Shown: positions 24,831-31,921 of the stretch, one piece after another
How positions within the stretch are numbered: the first letter of the stretch is position 1
Layout: each line of letters begins with the position of its first letter
Assembly: GCA_023391285.1 (NCBI GenBank)
Contig: JAEWBF010000088.1
Location: 1-49,499, forward strand
Reading direction: 5' to 3'
DNA length: 49,499 nucleotides
Source of the DNA: Verrucomicrobiota bacterium
Lineage (GTDB): Bacteria; Verrucomicrobiota; Verrucomicrobiia; Opitutales; Opitutaceae
Notes under the pieces: generated by a model
What the model was told of the DNA's origin: nothing
The model's input: the letters and a program-made list of their open reading frames with translations, nothing else
Database searches by the model: none
Program-made: the position numbers and the translations under genes

Positions 24831-24966
24831 CCCCGCACCGCTCCTCCCACTGCAGTCGACCAGCCGTGCAACCATTCCCTCAATTTTCGTTCCATAACAC
24901 CCGCATCTCTCCAGTTCGTCCGGCTCTCGAGTTGCTAACCTCCCAACCTCCAACATACTTGCTCGC

Positions 24967-25452
24967 ATGAAACCACTCGCCGACACCTCCGCCAAAACCA
25001 CCAGAGCCGATTCTCCCATCGTCTCCGCCCTTAATCTCCTCCTCGCCGATTCCTACGCGCTCATGGCGCTCACCCATCACGCCCACTGGAATGTCGAAGG
25101 CCCCGGCTTCTTCGCCCTCCACAAGGCTTTCGAAGAGCAATATGAACACCTCTTCAAAGCCGTCGACGATCTCGCCGAACGCATCCGCGCACTCGACTCC
25201 TACGCCCTCGGCGGGCTCCGCGCTTTCGCGAAAGAGGCGGGCATGGACGAATTCGCCACCGGTGCCATCCCCGCCCGCGACTACGTCGCCTCCCTCATCA
25301 TCGCTCACGAAAAGACCATCAACGACGCTCTCGCTCTCCGCGACGCCGCCGGACGGGCTGAGGACCTCGAAACACAGGATCTTGCCATCGAGCGCATCAC
25401 CTGGCATCAGAAGACCACTTGGATGCTCAAGAGCTACCTTAAATCCGTCTGA
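24967..25452 (+). CDS. dps: Dps-family ferritin-like DNA-binding protein
   Basis: 161 residues. The intersubunit ferroxidase ligands are in place with canonical spacing: H40, H52, D67 and E71 (HHAHWNVEGPGFFALH and AVDDLAERI). It stores iron and detoxifies peroxide in a dodecamer; the short N-terminus with two lysines and an Arg could contact DNA. Its place in the iron island fits a need to handle imported iron. A possible sigma-70-type promoter, TTGCTA (24932) and CATACT (24954) with a 16-bp spacer, sits so close to the ATG that the message would be almost leaderless; this is weak. Two hairpins follow. Confidence 0.93.
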   Translation: MKPLADTSAKTTRADSPIVSALNLLLADSYALMALTHHAHWNVEGPGFFALHKAFEEQYEHLFKAVDDLAERIRALDSYALGGLRAFAKEAGMDEFATGAIPARDYVASLIIAHEKTINDALALRDAAGRAEDLETQDLAIERITWHQKTTWMLKSYLKSV

Positions 25453-25480
25453 TTCTTCCGTAACTCGTTCCCACTAAAAA

Positions 25481-25498
25481 GGCGCGGACTTCCGCGCC
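25481..25498. repeat. Hairpin after dps
   Basis: GGCGCGGA-CT-TCCGCGCC, an 8-bp perfect inverted repeat. On the plus strand it lacks a T-tract; on the minus strand it is followed by five T. It is possibly half of a bidirectional terminator. Confidence 0.6.
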
Positions 25499-25548
25499 CT
25501 CTCCTCCTCCCTCGCCAGATCAACCACTTTTTTCGCCAACAACTTCAC

Positions 25549-25573
25549 GCGCCGACTTCGGTCGGCGCTTTTT
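25549..25573 (+). terminator. Rho-independent terminator
   Basis: GCGCCGAC, TTCG tetraloop, GTCGGCGC, then TTTTT. This is a classical intrinsic terminator, separating dps from the gene at 25608. Confidence 0.9.
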
Positions 25574-25585
25574 AAAGCCTGCCTG

Positions 25586-25604
25586 CTGAGACTGAGTTTC
25601 ACTC
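25586..25604 (+). promoter_or_regulatory. TGAGACTGAG motif next to a start codon
   Basis: CTGAGACTGAGTTTCACTC lies 3 bp before the ATG at 25608, directly after the terminator. It shares the 10-mer TGAGACTGAG with the palindrome before the Fiu-like receptor. It could be a regulator site covering the start. Confidence 0.35.
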
Positions 25605-25607
25605 CTA

Positions 25608-26093
25608 ATGAATAGTTCCGCCGCGCCCGCGCTCTTCCCCAACCCCGTTTCCGTTCATCCCTCTTCCTTGGAATGTCCGCTCAACAGCGGCGTGGCCGTG
25701 ACCGACCAGCTCCTTGCCGCCATCACCCGCGATCACTCCGCCGACCACTTCGAAGCCGCCCTCGATGCCGCGCTCGACCTCCGGCTCCTCCTCGCCGCCG
25801 AGGCCGAGGCCGAATCGATCCTCAACGCCTTCTTCCGCCTCCGCCGCGTCGCCGAAGACCGCCACTATCTCGCCTGCTTCCGCCTTCGCCGTTGGCTCGA
25901 ATCTCACTTCTTCGCCCGCGTGTTCTTCGATCGTTCGCAGCCTCCCAAGTCCGTCGTCCTCCGCCTGAATGTCTGCGACTGCACCGCTCTCCGCACGCGC
26001 TGCACCCTCGACGCGCTTTCCGGCGGCGTCTTGCCGAACTGGGTTCGCATCCACTTCGCCTCCCGCGCGACCCCCGCCTCGCTGGCCGCTTGA
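25608..26093 (+). CDS. Unknown 161-residue protein in the iron island
   Basis: Not recognised. 161 residues, no signal peptide or membrane helix. Mostly helical: residues about 30-75 form long Ala/Leu/Glu-rich helices (FEAALDAALDLRLLLAAEAEAESIL), then an Arg/Phe-rich stretch with ACFRLRRWLESHFF, and a Cys pair in LNVCDCTALRTRC near residue 127. Such Cys spacing could bind a metal but this is speculation. It lies between a terminator and the third PepSY gene and is preceded by the TGAGACTGAG motif, so it probably belongs to the iron regulon. The frame reads through real third-position GC bias. Confidence 0.65.
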   Translation: MNSSAAPALFPNPVSVHPSSLECPLNSGVAVTDQLLAAITRDHSADHFEAALDAALDLRLLLAAEAEAESILNAFFRLRRVAEDRHYLACFRLRRWLESHFFARVFFDRSQPPKSVVLRLNVCDCTALRTRCTLDALSGGVLPNWVRIHFASRATPASLAA

Positions 26094-26191
26094 GCCGGTT
26101 CACCGCTGTTTCTTCAAATCTCAAATTCCAAATCCGAAATCCCCCGGCAGTCGTCCCCGGCCTCCTCCCGCTTCGCCCGGCCGCTGATCCC

Positions 26192-27394
26192 ATGCGCTTT
26201 CGCCAAATCCTCTTCTGGGTCCACCTCGTCGCCGGACTCATCGCTGGCCTCTCGATCGCGATCATGTGCTTCACCGGCACCGTGCTCGCCTTCGAGAAAC
26301 AAATTGTCTCCTGGTCCGAACGCGACGCCCGCCGCGTTTCCGCCCCGTCGGAGAATCAAGCACGCCTTCCCCTCGATACGCTTCTCGATCGTGTCCGCGC
26401 CGCCCATCCCGATGCCTCCCCGGCGTCGATTGTCGTGTCCGCCGATCCTCAGGACGCCGTCGCGATCTCTCTCGGCCGCGACAACACCATCTACGCCAAC
26501 CCCTACACCGGCGCCCTCCAAAAACCCGCCTCGACCGCCGTCCACGATTTCATGCACGTGATGGAGGACTGGCATCGCTTCCTCGCCCTCAGCGGCGATC
26601 ACCGCCCGACCGGCAAACTCATCAACGGCATCTGCAATCTCGCCTTCTTCGCCCTCGCCGTGACCGGCATTTATCTCTGGATGCCGCGCAACTGGTCCTG
26701 GCGCAGCGTGCGCGCCGTCTCGCTCTTCAACGCGAGCGCCCGCGGCAAAGCCCGCGATTTCAATTGGCACAACGTCATCGGCCTCTGGACCGCGCCCGTC
26801 CTCATCGTCCTCACCCTGACCGCCATCCCGATCTCCTTCCGCTGGGGCAACGACCTCGTTTACCGCCTCGTCGGCGAAGAACCGCCCGTCCGCGGCCCCG
26901 GCGCCGCAGCTACTCCCGCACCCGAACTTCCGCCGCCCGCGCCCGGCGCCCGCCCGATTTCCCGCGAGGCGCAATTCGCGGCCGTCCAATCCGCCTTTCC
27001 CCAAGCCCAACAGATCACACTTCGCCTCGCCACTCCCGGCCGCGGTCCCGCCCCACAAAATCGCAACCCGCCCGCCGACGCTCGCCCGCGCTCCAACGCT
27101 CCGCAGCCGCTCACGTTCATCGTGAAACTTCCCGCGACGTGGCCTCGCACCGCTACCACCACGGTCACCCTGAATCCTTTCACCGGCGATCTCCTCCGCA
27201 CCGAATCCTTCGCCGATCTCAGCGCCGGCCGCCAAATTCGTTCGTGGACGCGCTTCCTTCACACCGGCGAAGCCCTCGGCCTCGGCGGTCAATTCATCGC
27301 CGGCCTCGCTTCCCTCGGCGGCTGCTTCCTAGCCTACACCGGCTTCGCCCTCGCCTGGCGCCGCTTCTTCGGAAAAAAATCCGCCACCGCCTAA
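26192..27394 (+). CDS. PepSY-associated transmembrane protein, copy 3
   Basis: 400 residues from ATG 26192. The start reads MRFRQILFWVHLVAGLIAGLSI. The open frame runs upstream to 25673 but overlaps the previous gene in another frame and lacks homologous content. Same architecture as 23673-24830: HDFMHVMEDWHRFL loop, LINGICNLAFFALAVTGIYLW helix, GKARDFNWHNVIG and a C-terminal helix, with an extra Pro-rich insert around 230-300. Likely an inner-membrane ferrisiderophore reductase. The 98-bp gap upstream carries eroded CAAATCT/CAAATTC repeats. Confidence 0.82.
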   Translation: MRFRQILFWVHLVAGLIAGLSIAIMCFTGTVLAFEKQIVSWSERDARRVSAPSENQARLPLDTLLDRVRAAHPDASPASIVVSADPQDAVAISLGRDNTIYANPYTGALQKPASTAVHDFMHVMEDWHRFLALSGDHRPTGKLINGICNLAFFALAVTGIYLWMPRNWSWRSVRAVSLFNASARGKARDFNWHNVIGLWTAPVLIVLTLTAIPISFRWGNDLVYRLVGEEPPVRGPGAAATPAPELPPPAPGARPISREAQFAAVQSAFPQAQQITLRLATPGRGPAPQNRNPPADARPRSNAPQPLTFIVKLPATWPRTATTTVTLNPFTGDLLRTESFADLSAGRQIRSWTRFLHTGEALGLGGQFIAGLASLGGCFLAYTGFALAWRRFFGKKSATA

Positions 27395-27409
27395 CCTCCG
27401 CTGACGGAT

Positions 27410-27433
27410 GGAGGCGCGGTGCCCCCACCGCGC
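27410..27433 (+). repeat. REP-like palindrome, GGAG class, intergenic
   Basis: GGAG, GCGCGGTG, CCCC, CACCGCGC: perfect stem. It lies 16 bp after the third PepSY gene. Confidence 0.85.
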
Positions 27434-27566
27434 ATTGTCTCGCGAGTTGCCCAACAACTCCTCCGTCGCGTCCATTCGTCGCTGAATTAAATCACTTCGA
27501 ATAAAAGCAAGCGCACCGCTCCGCGACCTTGCGCTCCCCGCGTTCTCTGCGGTTAAACCCGTCCCC

Positions 27567-28637
27567 ATGTCTTTAACCGCAACGTTTGCCCAAGTCGCGC
27601 AGCTGATGCGCGACGGCCAGGCTCTCGAGTCCCGCCCGTCGCCCGAAACCCTCCCCGCTGCCCTGCGCCATTACGAACAAGCGATCGCCCTCCTTCGCAC
27701 CCTTCCCGTCGCGCAACCCGAAGTCCGCCATCAACTCGCGCTCGCCGCAATGAACCGCGGCAACGCCCTTCAACGGCACAACACCCCCGAAACTCTCGAC
27801 CGCGCCATCCAAGCCTACGACGAAGCCATCGCGTTCTTCCGCACACTCCCGCTCGACGCACAACCCGACGCCCGCAACAGCCTCGGCGCCGCCTGGATGA
27901 ATCGCGGCCACGCTTTCCACCTCAAGAACGAGGCCGCCGCCTTGGCCGAATCCGTCCGCTCCCAACAAGAAGCGATCGCCATCCTCGGCACCCTTCCGCT
28001 CGAAGCCCATCCGTCCTTCCGCCTCAACCTCGCCGCCGCCTGGATGAATCAGGCCAACGCACTTCTCGCCATCGATGAAGACGACCGCGCCGCCGAAGCC
28101 GCGCGCGAATCCACCTCCCTCGCGGCCCCTTTCGAACGCCAACAGCCCGCCCTCGCCGACGTCGCCCTCAAAGCCCGCCGCGCCTGTTGCGAAGCCATCG
28201 GCCGCCTCCTCTACCGCTCCAGCCGCCGCAGCGAACCCACCGACGCGCTCGCTGACGAAGCCAGCGATCTCGTCGACGACGGCCTCGCCGTCGCCCGGCA
28301 CTGGGAAGCCCTGGGCGTCCCTCACTTTCGCGCCACCGCCATGCGTCTCTACGCCTTCGGCGCCCAACTCTATCGCCTCCACCTTCCCGACTTTCTCGCC
28401 GAATTCCTTCTGGAACATCTCGATCCCGATCATTCCCCCGGCGCCATGAGCAGCTCGCCCGACCTTCATTTCATCGCGTCCGACACCCTCGCCCAGGCCA
28501 AGCTCGACCTCGAGTCCCGCCAGCAGGTCTTCCTCGACACCCCTCAAACGGGCCGCCTCCTCGATCGCTTGCGCTCGTTTCGCGAAGCCGACACCCGCCT
28601 CGCCGCGCTCCGCGCCCGTTTTCTGCCCCAAACCTGA
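27567..28637 (+). CDS. TPR-like repeat protein of unknown function
   Basis: 356 residues, cytoplasmic. At least three repeats of about 48 residues: ALRHYEQAIALLRTLPVAQPEVRHQLALAAMNRGNAL, AIQAYDEAIAFFRTLPLDAQPDARNSLGAAWMNRGHAF and SVRSQQEAIAILGTLPLEAHPSFRLNLAAAWMNQANAL, each ending in an A-W/A-MN-GxA motif. These are TPR-type helix pairs for protein binding. The C-terminal half (from about 175) is helical without recognised motifs. It stands between the iron island and a lipoprotein gene; no partner is evident. Confidence 0.75.
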   Translation: MSLTATFAQVAQLMRDGQALESRPSPETLPAALRHYEQAIALLRTLPVAQPEVRHQLALAAMNRGNALQRHNTPETLDRAIQAYDEAIAFFRTLPLDAQPDARNSLGAAWMNRGHAFHLKNEAAALAESVRSQQEAIAILGTLPLEAHPSFRLNLAAAWMNQANALLAIDEDDRAAEAARESTSLAAPFERQQPALADVALKARRACCEAIGRLLYRSSRRSEPTDALADEASDLVDDGLAVARHWEALGVPHFRATAMRLYAFGAQLYRLHLPDFLAEFLLEHLDPDHSPGAMSSSPDLHFIASDTLAQAKLDLESRQQVFLDTPQTGRLLDRLRSFREADTRLAALRARFLPQT

Positions 28638-28714
28638 CAAAAATCGAACGATCTTCGCTCAACCTCGTCGAATACGGCAGTAAACCGTTTTCCGACTACG
28701 CCCAAACCTCATCG

Positions 28715-29140
28715 ATGAAAATCGCCGCCGCCCTGCTGGCGCTCCTCGCTCTCGTTTTCACCACCTCTTGCACCAGTCTTTACACCGACCGCAACCCCCG
28801 CACCGATTTCAGCACCCTCAAACGTTTCTACGTCGAACGCCGTCTCGCCGATAACCATCACATCGACCGCGCTATTGTCGCCGAACTCCAAGCCATGGGC
28901 CTCGAAGCATCGTCCGGCCCGATGACGATGATGCCTCGCGAGGTCGACGCCATCATCACCTACCACGACGAATGGGCGTGGGACTTCAAAACCTACCTCA
29001 TTCAACTTCACATCCACGTCCGCAGCGCCCATCGCGATCAGCCGCTCGGTTTCGGCACTTACCGCCAGCCCAACCCACTCCCTAAACCGCCCGACGAAGT
29101 CATCCGCGCAATCCTTTCGCGCCTGCTAAATCATCCCTAA
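28715..29140 (+). CDS. Small lipoprotein, DUF4136-like
   Basis: 141 residues. Lipoprotein signal peptide: hydrophobic run then TTSC, so Cys19 would be lipidated. The rest resembles DUF4136: a DFSTLKRFYVE start, then residues HIDRAIVAELQAMGLEA and a VDAIITYHDEWAWD strand. Envelope-located; no known reaction. The 77-bp gap to the TPR gene contains no clear terminator, so the two may be co-transcribed. Confidence 0.75.
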   Translation: MKIAAALLALLALVFTTSCTSLYTDRNPRTDFSTLKRFYVERRLADNHHIDRAIVAELQAMGLEASSGPMTMMPREVDAIITYHDEWAWDFKTYLIQLHIHVRSAHRDQPLGFGTYRQPNPLPKPPDEVIRAILSRLLNHP

Positions 29141-29218
29141 AATCACGCTGCTCCCGGCTCGGCCCTCGACACCGGCCCCAGCCCTCACAACCTCAACCCA
29201 CCCCGCCGGCTTACCCCT

Positions 29219-29650
29219 ATGAAGAAGTTACCCCTCTGCGCGCTGCTCGGTGCTGCGTTGTTCGTCATCTCCGGAACCATCCTTCTCGTCCAGCTAGCCC
29301 CCACCCCCGACCCGTTCCCTCTCTTCCTGCCGCTCCTCTGGAACGTCATCATGGTCGGCATCGGCTCCAGCATCATTCTCCGCTGCGATTGCGCCCGCTG
29401 CGCCGGCATCGTTTGGGGCATCTTCTGTCTCCTCGCTTCCCTCGCCCTCGGCGCGGCCGCCTTCTACTGGCTCCTGCCGCAACAAACCGAGCCACTCGGC
29501 ACCGCTCGCCTCGTCTTCATGCTCCTCACCGTCGGGTTCGGCATCGTTTTCGGCATCTGGCAACTCATCGCCTTCCACAGCCCCGCCGTTCGCGACCGCC
29601 ACACGCACGAGTCGCACACCCGCGAACTCACTCACGCCCATCGCGGCTGA
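29219..29650 (+). CDS. Small membrane protein with His-rich tail
   Basis: 143 residues with four predicted membrane helices (about 7-27, 36-55, 62-84 and 95-117). Two close cysteines occur in RCDCARCAG in the loop between helices 2 and 3 (three Cys), and the cytoplasmic or periplasmic tail is His-rich (HTHESHTRELTHAH). Both suggest metal binding, but no family is recognised. It is followed by a REPIN-like element. Confidence 0.65.
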   Translation: MKKLPLCALLGAALFVISGTILLVQLAPTPDPFPLFLPLLWNVIMVGIGSSIILRCDCARCAGIVWGIFCLLASLALGAAAFYWLLPQQTEPLGTARLVFMLLTVGFGIVFGIWQLIAFHSPAVRDRHTHESHTRELTHAHRG

Positions 29651-29665
29651 TCGACCGCTCCGCTT

Positions 29666-29702
29666 GTAGCGGAACGCGTGAGCGTTTCGTGTTTCGCCCT
29701 AC
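29666..29702 (+). repeat. REP/REPIN-like element, second copy
   Basis: GTAG start, hairpin AACGC-GTGA-GCGTT, then a short spacer and a final CTAC. Same organisation as 8147-8180. It lies between the small membrane protein gene and the TIGR02466 gene. Confidence 0.7.
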
Positions 29703-29766
29703 CGAGTGGCAAAGGCGAAAAGACCCGCATTGCCCTCCGTCCCTCGCGCGTGCTTCGCTCCCCCGC

Positions 29767-30384
29767 ATGCCCGCCCGCGCCTGGTTCCCCACCTACATCT
29801 ATCGCGAAGCGCTCCAACGCACCGGCCTCTCGCGACTCAACGAAAACCTCGCCACCGAATGCCGCCAGCTCCGTGACTTCGACGCCGCCGGCCGCCGTTG
29901 GTGCGCAAAGAACTACCCCGGCGGCTACACCTCCTACGCGTCGCTCAACGAACTCCACCACTTCTCCAGCACCTTCGCCGATCTCGAGAAAAAGATCACC
30001 CGCCACGTCCGCAACTTCGCCCGCACGCTCGAGCTCGACCTCCGCGGCCGCACCATTCGCATGACCGACTGCTGGGTTAACATCATGCCGCCTTCCGCCG
30101 CTCATTCGCTTCATCTCCACCCCCTCTCGTTCATTAGCGGCACCTACTACGTCTCCACCCCGCAGGGCTGCCCCGGTCTCAAATTCGAAGATCCGCGCCT
30201 CAGCAAATTCATGGCCGCTCCCCCGCGCCTGCCCGACGCCAAACCCGCCCACCGCGCGCACATCACCTACCCCGCCGAAGCGGGCAACGTCATCCTCTTC
30301 GAAAGCTGGCTCCGCCACGAGGTCCCCGCCAACCGCGTCGACGCCGAACGAATCAGCATCAGTTTCAACTACAACTGGTCCTAG
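29767..30384 (+). CDS. TIGR02466-type putative 2-oxoglutarate/Fe(II) oxygenase
   Basis: 205 residues from ATG 29767. The family pattern is present: a WFPTYIYRE opening, then TDCWVNIMPPSAAHSLHLHPLSFISGTYYV with His residues at the expected metal site, and GNVILFESWLRHEVPAN with the distal His. R-x-S in ERISISFNYNW would bind 2-oxoglutarate. The substrate is unknown; relatives occur widely in marine bacteria and phages. The open frame extends to 29389 but overlaps the previous gene. Confidence 0.8.
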   Translation: MPARAWFPTYIYREALQRTGLSRLNENLATECRQLRDFDAAGRRWCAKNYPGGYTSYASLNELHHFSSTFADLEKKITRHVRNFARTLELDLRGRTIRMTDCWVNIMPPSAAHSLHLHPLSFISGTYYVSTPQGCPGLKFEDPRLSKFMAAPPRLPDAKPAHRAHITYPAEAGNVILFESWLRHEVPANRVDAERISISFNYNWS

Positions 30385-30413
30385 GTAGGGCGCGTTGCCC
30401 CCCACACGCCGCC
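30385..30413 (+). repeat. Degenerate GTAG repeat
   Basis: GTAGGGCGCGTTGCCCCC with a partially complementary right arm (GGGC / GCCC), directly after the TAG stop of the TIGR02466 gene. An eroded member of the GTAG class. Confidence 0.45.
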
Positions 30414-30487
30414 CGCCCCGTTTGCCATCCGCGCGCATCTCGCGGATCGTCCGCCTGCGCCGCCCGCTTTCGTGCGCCGCGCATCCT

Positions 30488-31054
30488 ATGCCGACGCAAC
30501 GCCTTTTCCTCGCCCTCCCTCTTCCCGAGCCGATCCAAATCGTCCTCTCCCGCCTCGCTGCCGAAGCCCTCCCTGGCGCCCGCTGGACCCCTCAACACCA
30601 GCTTCACGTCACCCTCCGCTTCATCGGCGATGTCGACGACACCCGCCTTTCCTCTATCGTCGAACGTCTCTCCACCATCCAGGTCGAGCCTTTCATCCTC
30701 CCCATCGAAGGCGTTGGCGCCTTCCCCGCCAAAGGCGCTCCGCCCCGGGTGCTCTGGGCCGGACTCGGGCAGGGCCACCCACGCTTGCATCAACTCCGCC
30801 AGCAAATCGACGACGCCTTGCTCAATCTCGGTCTCGATTTCGACGTCCGCACATTCCACCCGCACGTCACTCTCGCCCGTTGCACACCCGACGCCGCACC
30901 GGCCGTCGCCAAATGGCTTCGAACCAACGCCGCATTCGAAGGCCCTTCCTTCCGCGTCGACGCCTTCGATCTCGTCTCGAGCGAGCTCCGCCCCGCCGGC
31001 CCGCTGCATCACGTCATCGAACACATCCCCATCGCCACCGCTTCGTCCGCCTGA
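30488..31054 (+). CDS. thpR: RNA 2',3'-cyclic phosphodiesterase
   Basis: 188 residues from ATG 30488. The two HxTx motifs that define the 2H phosphoesterase fold are H40-V-T-L and H126-V-T-L. It opens 2',3'-cyclic phosphates to 2'-phosphates, and in some bacteria ligates tRNA halves in vitro. The start RLFLALPLPEPI is the family opening. It lies 103 bp after the TIGR02466 gene. A 67-codon frame follows after 19 bp. Confidence 0.9.
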   Translation: MPTQRLFLALPLPEPIQIVLSRLAAEALPGARWTPQHQLHVTLRFIGDVDDTRLSSIVERLSTIQVEPFILPIEGVGAFPAKGAPPRVLWAGLGQGHPRLHQLRQQIDDALLNLGLDFDVRTFHPHVTLARCTPDAAPAVAKWLRTNAAFEGPSFRVDAFDLVSSELRPAGPLHHVIEHIPIATASSA

Positions 31055-31073
31055 CGTCCGCTCCGCTGCGCCC

Positions 31074-31277
31074 ATGGTCGTCATCCGCCGCCTCGTCGAT
31101 CGCCGCCGCGCTTACACAGGCATCTTCCTTCCCGGAGAACCGCCGAAGATTTTCCCGACCACCGATCACGAGCACGCGCGCATTCTCGAAATCTTCAAAC
31201 AGGACCGACCGCACGAGGGGATCGTGAATGACTTCTCCGAGTTCGATCTCCGTTCGATCCTAACAGAAAAAAAGTAG
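31074..31277 (+). CDS. Small protein of unknown function
   Basis: 67 residues: MVVIRRLVDRRRAYTG, then KIFPTTDHEHARILEIFKQ and DFSEFDLRSILTEKK. Not recognised. The composition is protein-like and codon use matches its neighbours. It is 19 bp after thpR on the same strand. Its TAG stop is the TAG of a GTAG repeat foot (31274-31277), so the frame may once have been longer. Confidence 0.55.
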   Translation: MVVIRRLVDRRRAYTGIFLPGEPPKIFPTTDHEHARILEIFKQDRPHEGIVNDFSEFDLRSILTEKK

Positions 31278-31297
31278 GGCGGGTCGTCAGACCCGCC
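31264..31297 (-). terminator. REP-like palindrome acting as terminator for the leftward gene
   Basis: GTAG, GGCGGGTC, GTCA, GACCCGCC (31274-31297): 8-bp perfect stem. Read leftward, the stem is followed by CTAC and then seven T, which fits rho-independent termination of the glycine-zipper gene. It also supplies the stop codon of the 67-codon frame. Confidence 0.65.
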
Positions 31298-31311
31298 CTC
31301 TTGAAAATTCA

Positions 31312-31749
31312 TCAGTGCCGATGGCGATGATACCCGCGGTGATGATGGCCATGCCCGTGCCGGTGACCGTTGATCACCACCACCGGCCGTGACACCACCA
31401 CCGGTGGCGGACACGCATCCACATACACCACTCGCCGCGGCGCCCGATTCACGACCACCACCGGAGCCGGATTCACCACGACCACGGGCGCAGGCCTCAC
31501 CTGATGATGATGCCCATACTCCACTCGCGCCGGACGATTGTTGTCGATCACCGCACCTACCACCGCACCGGCCGCGGCCCCCACGATCGCCCCTTCCGCC
31601 CAGCGATCGCCATTATGGCCACCGATCAACGCACCCGCCACCGCACCGACAATCGTCGAATCGCGAACGACCGACGGACGATAATGCTGCGCCTGCACAG
31701 TGCTCACCGCTCCCACCGCCAGCGCCAGGGAAACAAGTATGGTTTTCAT
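31312..31749 (-). CDS. Secreted glycine-zipper protein with His-rich C-terminus
   Basis: 145 residues from ATG 31747-31749. Signal peptide ending VQAQ. Residues about 32-72 form a double glycine zipper (GAVAGALIGG and GAIVGAAAGAVVGAVID), typical of outer-membrane-associated or lipoprotein-like proteins. Then come Val/Pro-rich repeats (APVVVVNPAPVVVVN) and a His/Arg/Gly tail (HRHGHGHHHRGYHRHRH) that should bind divalent metals. Function not known. Divergent from the GH78 gene, with 172 bp between. Confidence 0.75.
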   Translation of the reverse strand: MKTILVSLALAVGAVSTVQAQHYRPSVVRDSTIVGAVAGALIGGHNGDRWAEGAIVGAAAGAVVGAVIDNNRPARVEYGHHHQVRPAPVVVVNPAPVVVVNRAPRRVVYVDACPPPVVVSRPVVVINGHRHGHGHHHRGYHRHRH

Positions 31750-31921
31750 GATCGTGCCTTGTGACGCCACCAACCCTTGAAGGTTTACAGAAAAAATTCC
31801 GCCGCCTCCTAAGTCGGTAGTAGCGCGCGCCCGCCCAACAGTTTTTGCGAACGGGTTCCCCCGAACTTCGTTTGCAACGGCAACTCTCTGCGCCCAACTC
31901 CCCCGCCAGCCCATCGAGCCC

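Noticed and set aside
25673..26191. Upstream extension of the third PepSY gene
   Set aside because: Arg/Pro-rich shadow translation overlapping the 25608 gene. The family N-terminus begins at ATG 26192.
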